Positions 5,129-8,020 of a stretch of 8,020 bases of DNA are shown here, piece by piece; positions within the stretch are counted from its first letter, which is position 1, and each line of letters starts with the position of its first letter. Source of the stretch: Pseudomonadota bacterium (lineage in GTDB: Bacteria > Myxococcota > Polyangia > GCA-2747355 > JACKDQ01); contig JAUVBO010000088.1 in NCBI GenBank assembly GCA_030591195.1, forward strand, positions 1-8,020. Direction: 5' to 3'. A model generated the notes under the pieces. The model made no database searches. It saw only the letters and a list, made by a program, of their open reading frames with translations, and had not been told where the DNA came from. The position numbers and the translations under genes were made by a program.

Positions 5129-8020
5129 ATGATTCTTTGCGCCACCATGCTGTCGGTCGTGCTGCAGGCCGGCGTCGCCGGGACCCTCACCGTCTCGGAG
5201 CAGACCGGCCGGATCGACGTCGGCCCCCATCTCGCGATCCTCGAGGATCCATCAGGTGAGCTGACGATCAGCGACATCCGGCGGCCGGAGGTGGCGCAGC
5301 GCTTCGCGCCGACGACCCAGCGCCTCGTCAGCCGTGGCTATACGGACGCGGCGATCTGGCTCCAGCTGAAGCTGCGTCGGCCCGCCGGACAGGGTCCACG
5401 ACGCTGGCTGCTCGAGCTGGCCTATCCCCCCCTCGACCACGTCGGCTTCTTCACTCCAGACGGACACGGTGGCTACCGCGAGCTCCACACTGGCGATCGT
5501 CTCGCGTTCGCTTCCCGGCCGGTGCACCACCGGTCGTTTGTATTCCCGGTCGACCTGCCTCCCGGCGCCACCCGCAGCTACTACCTGCGCGTCCAGACCG
5601 AGAGCTCGGTGGTGTTGCCCCTGACGCTCTGGTCACCCGACGCGTTCCGCAGCAGCGATCAAGCGCTGCAGGTGCTCTACGGGATCTTCTTCGGCGCGAT
5701 GCTGGTGATGGTGCTCTACAACCTGCTGATGGCCCTGCTGCTCAGCGACCGCAGCTACGCCTACCACGCGCTGATGCTCGCGGGCCTCGCCGTTTTCCGC
5801 GCGGTGGTCAACGGCCACGTCTACCAGTACCTCTGCCCTGCGAGCCCGTGGCTGGCCAACACCCTCAACCCCCTCGGATCCTCGATCGGACTGTTGTTCG
5901 GGGTCCTCTTCGTCCGGAGCTTCCTCTCCCTGCGCCAGGCCGCCCCGCGCTTCGATCGACTGTTCTCGGGGATCGCCGTCGTCGCGGAGCTCGACGCGGT
6001 GCTGTCCCTCTTCAGCTACAGCCTGCCGGTGCACCTCAACAGCTTCTTCGGCCTGCTCGCCACCATCAGCGCCGTCGCCGCCGGCGTGGTCGCGTTGCGC
6101 CGTGGCTACCGTCCCGCGCGCTACTTCCTCGTCGGCTGGGCGCTGTTTCTCGGCGGCGTCTCGGTGATGATCTTGAAGGACTTCAGGCTGGCGCCGGTGT
6201 CGTTCCTCGCCCTGCACGGCGTCGACATCGGGCTGGTCTCGATGGTGCTCTTCTTCTCGGTCGCCCTGGCCCAGCGGGTCTCGTTGCTGCGCGATCGGCA
6301 GCGATTCCACGCCTTGTTCGAGGCCGCCGACTACCCGATCATGCTCCTGCACCCACAGCGAGGCCCGGTGCTGTGCAACCGAGCCGCCGCCGCGGCATTC
6401 GGCCACGACTCGCCCACCGCGCTCCTCGGCGCCGACCCCGCCGAGCTATCCCCCGAGCGACAGCCCGATGGTCAGCTGTCAACCGACGCCTTCGCCGCCC
6501 GGATCGACGAGACCCTCGCCGGCCGGACCAGCCGCCTCGACTGGCTGCATCGCCGCGCCGACGGCAGCACCTTCGCCGCCGATGTGGTGCTGAACCGCGT
6601 CGAGTGGGAGGGCCAGCAGGTGATCCAGGCCGCGATCCGCGACATCTCCGCTCGACGCCGCGCCGAGGGGCAGCTGCGCGGGGCGAACCAGGCCACCGAG
6701 GAGACCAATCGCCAGCTGGGTCAGTCGATCGAGGAGGCCAGCCTGCTCGCCATCCGGGCCGACGCCGCCAACGTCGCCAAGAGCCGGTTCCTGGCCAGCA
6801 TGAGCCACGAGATCCGCACGCCGATGAACGGGGTGATCGGCATGACCGACCTGCTGCTCGACACCGAGCTGACCGAGGAGCAGCGCGACTATGCCGACAC
6901 GGTCCGGCGCAGCACCAACCAGCTGCTGAGCCTGGTCAACGACGTGCTCGACTTCTCGAAGATCGAGGCCGGCGAGATCGAGATCGAGCAGGTCCCCTTC
7001 GAGCTCGCCACCGTGGCCGAGGATCTCTGCGAGGCGATCGCCTTCAAGGCCCACCACCAGGGGCTGGTGCTCAACTGCTCGCTGGCAGCGGATCTCCCGC
7101 CGGTGGTCAGAGGTGACCCGGGCCGGATCGGCCAGGTGCTGATCAACCTGCTCGCCAACGCGATCAAGTTCACGCCCGTCGGGGGCGAGGTGACCCTCGA
7201 CCTGCGAACGACGGGCGACGACACTGTCCGCTTCGAGATCGCCGACACCGGCATCGGCATTGCACAGGACCGGCAGGCGGCGCTCTTCGAGCCCTTCACC
7301 CAGGCCGAGGCGTCGACCACGCGCAAGTACGGGGGCACCGGCCTGGGGCTGTCGATCGCCCACCAGCTGGTGGCGCTGATGGGCGGGGAGCTGGCGGTAA
7401 CGAGCGAGCCCGGCGAGGGATCGCGGTTCTGGTTCAGCCTGCGGATTCCCCCCGCCGCACCAGCGCAGGCCTCGCCAGCGTGGAGCGAGCAACTCGCCGC
7501 CCTGCCCGAGGCGCGGCTCGTCCTCGCGACCGCCGCCGCCGGCACCAGGGACGCCCTCACGCGGCTGCTCGCGGGCAGCCCGCTGACGATCGAGAGCTTC
7601 GAGAGCGCCGACGACGCGATCGCGGCGGCGCGCGCGACGGAGAGCTCTCCGGGGCCGGCGCTGGCGATCATCGACCTCGATCTGCTCGGCACGCTCCCGC
7701 CCCAGGCGCTGCCGGGCCCCGCCAGGTGGATCCTGCTCCGCCCTGCGGGCCTCGGCCCCAAGCCGCCCGAGCTGAGCCGCCGGGGCATTGGCGACCGCCT
7801 GGACCGACCGGTCCGGCGGGCTCAGGTCCTCCGGGTGCTGACGCGGCAACTCACCGGTGGCCCCGCCGCCGGCCGAGCATTCGACGCCGGACCGACGCCG
7901 AGGCCGCCCCAGCGCCTCCGCGGCCGGGCGCTGGTGGTGGAGGACAACCCGGTCAACCAGCGAGTGGCGCTCGGCCTGCTCGGCAAGCTCGGCTTCAAGG
8001 GCGACGCGGTCTCCAGCGGC
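5129..8020 (+). CDS. 7TMR-DISM hybrid sensor histidine kinase, 3' partial
   Basis: One frame stays open from the in-frame TGA at 5108-5110 to the right edge; from 5129 it has 964 codons. Domains in order: hydrophobic leader [18 protein letters not shown]; periplasmic DISMED2-type beta domain (residues about 25-170); seven hydrophobic helices (181-385); PAS (about 390-515); short coiled coil; HisKA with [16 protein letters not shown], phosphoacceptor His560; HATPase with N677 (N box), DTGIGI from D706 and GGTGLGLS from 735; a receiver-like domain (about 787-905); and a second receiver starting [14 protein letters not shown] with E938 and D939. It should sense a periplasmic or membrane ligand, autophosphorylate and relay phosphate to receivers. 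The first receiver keeps an aspartate in IIDLDLLG (D849) but lacks the acidic pair and has Arg for the conserved Lys (LDRPVRR). The start is uncertain: GTG 5117, ATG 5129 and ATG 5147 are all in frame and none has a clear ribosome binding site. The ligand and output are unknown. Confidence 0.9.
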   Translation, partial: MILCATMLSVVLQAGVAGTLTVSEQTGRIDVGPHLAILEDPSGELTISDIRRPEVAQRFAPTTQRLVSRGYTDAAIWLQLKLRRPAGQGPRRWLLELAYPPLDHVGFFTPDGHGGYRELHTGDRLAFASRPVHHRSFVFPVDLPPGATRSYYLRVQTESSVVLPLTLWSPDAFRSSDQALQVLYGIFFGAMLVMVLYNLLMALLLSDRSYAYHALMLAGLAVFRAVVNGHVYQYLCPASPWLANTLNPLGSSIGLLFGVLFVRSFLSLRQAAPRFDRLFSGIAVVAELDAVLSLFSYSLPVHLNSFFGLLATISAVAAGVVALRRGYRPARYFLVGWALFLGGVSVMILKDFRLAPVSFLALHGVDIGLVSMVLFFSVALAQRVSLLRDRQRFHALFEAADYPIMLLHPQRGPVLCNRAAAAAFGHDSPTALLGADPAELSPERQPDGQLSTDAFAARIDETLAGRTSRLDWLHRRADGSTFAADVVLNRVEWEGQQVIQAAIRDISARRRAEGQLRGANQATEETNRQLGQSIEEASLLAIRADAANVAKSRFLASMSHEIRTPMNGVIGMTDLLLDTELTEEQRDYADTVRRSTNQLLSLVNDVLDFSKIEAGEIEIEQVPFELATVAEDLCEAIAFKAHHQGLVLNCSLAADLPPVVRGDPGRIGQVLINLLANAIKFTPVGGEVTLDLRTTGDDTVRFEIADTGIGIAQDRQAALFEPFTQAEASTTRKYGGTGLGLSIAHQLVALMGGELAVTSEPGEGSRFWFSLRIPPAAPAQASPAWSEQLAALPEARLVLATAAAGTRDALTRLLAGSPLTIESFESADDAIAAARATESSPGPALAIIDLDLLGTLPPQALPGPARWILLRPAGLGPKPPELSRRGIGDRLDRPVRRAQVLRVLTRQLTGGPAAGRAFDAGPTPRPPQRLRGRALVVEDNPVNQRVALGLLGKLGFKGDAVSSG

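Noticed and set aside
5848..7116. A 422-codon plus-strand frame overlapping the kinase in another phase
   Set aside because: It is Arg/Pro/Ala-rich with no domain, while the other phase carries the complete kinase motifs.
6479..7849. A 456-codon minus-strand frame opposite the kinase
   Set aside because: It is antisense to conserved HisKA, HATPase and receiver motifs and has the same arginine/glutamate-rich, domain-free composition typical of shadows in high-GC DNA.

Overview
This is an 8 kb, very GC-rich window with four plus-strand genes; the first is cut by the left edge and the last by the right edge. Codon usage is strongly GC-ending throughout, which also creates long spurious reading frames on the opposite strand. 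A signal-peptide-bearing porin ending in phenylalanine shows a diderm (Gram-negative) bacterium. A sigma-54-type promoter, a 7TMR-DISM hybrid sensor kinase and a giant acyl-CoA dehydratase activase fit a high-GC bacterium of the deltaproteobacterial, myxobacterial or acidobacterial kind. This assignment is inference only, because no rRNA or other taxonomic marker is present.

Layout. (1) Bases 1-3182 hold the C-terminal 1059 codons of a large acyl-CoA dehydratase activase: the end of the BadF/BadG/BcrA/BcrD ATPase domain, a four-cysteine segment, a DUF2229-like region and a 2-hydroxyacyl-CoA dehydratase D-component-like region. It ends in a tail of five HQAQP repeats. (2) Only 24 bases later, bases 3207-4511 encode a porin of the phosphate-selective O/P type, probably co-transcribed with the first gene. 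(3) The 162-base gap at 4512-4673 is the most structured non-coding stretch. It has an alternating set of overlapping GGCAC/GTGCC dyads at 4529-4562 and a near-consensus sigma-54 -24/-12 promoter at 4618-4633. (4) Bases 4674-5051 encode a short HPF/RaiA-family ribosome hibernation-type protein with a strong ribosome binding site. (5) After 77 bases with no clear promoter, a hybrid sensor histidine kinase begins at about 5129 and runs off the right edge: periplasmic DISMED2 domain, seven membrane helices, PAS, HisKA, HATPase, a degenerate receiver and the start of a second receiver.

How they may work together. The first two genes look like one transcription unit joining radical acyl-CoA or benzoyl-CoA-type redox chemistry with outer-membrane uptake; the substrate cannot be read from the sequence. 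The hibernation factor and the kinase look like a separate unit that could be switched on by a sigma-54 enhancer-binding protein acting at the upstream dyads. I see no mobile element, CRISPR array, tRNA or rRNA. The most unusual items are the sigma-54 promoter with its dyad array in front of the hibernation-factor gene, the HQAQP tail, and the degenerate first receiver of the kinase.
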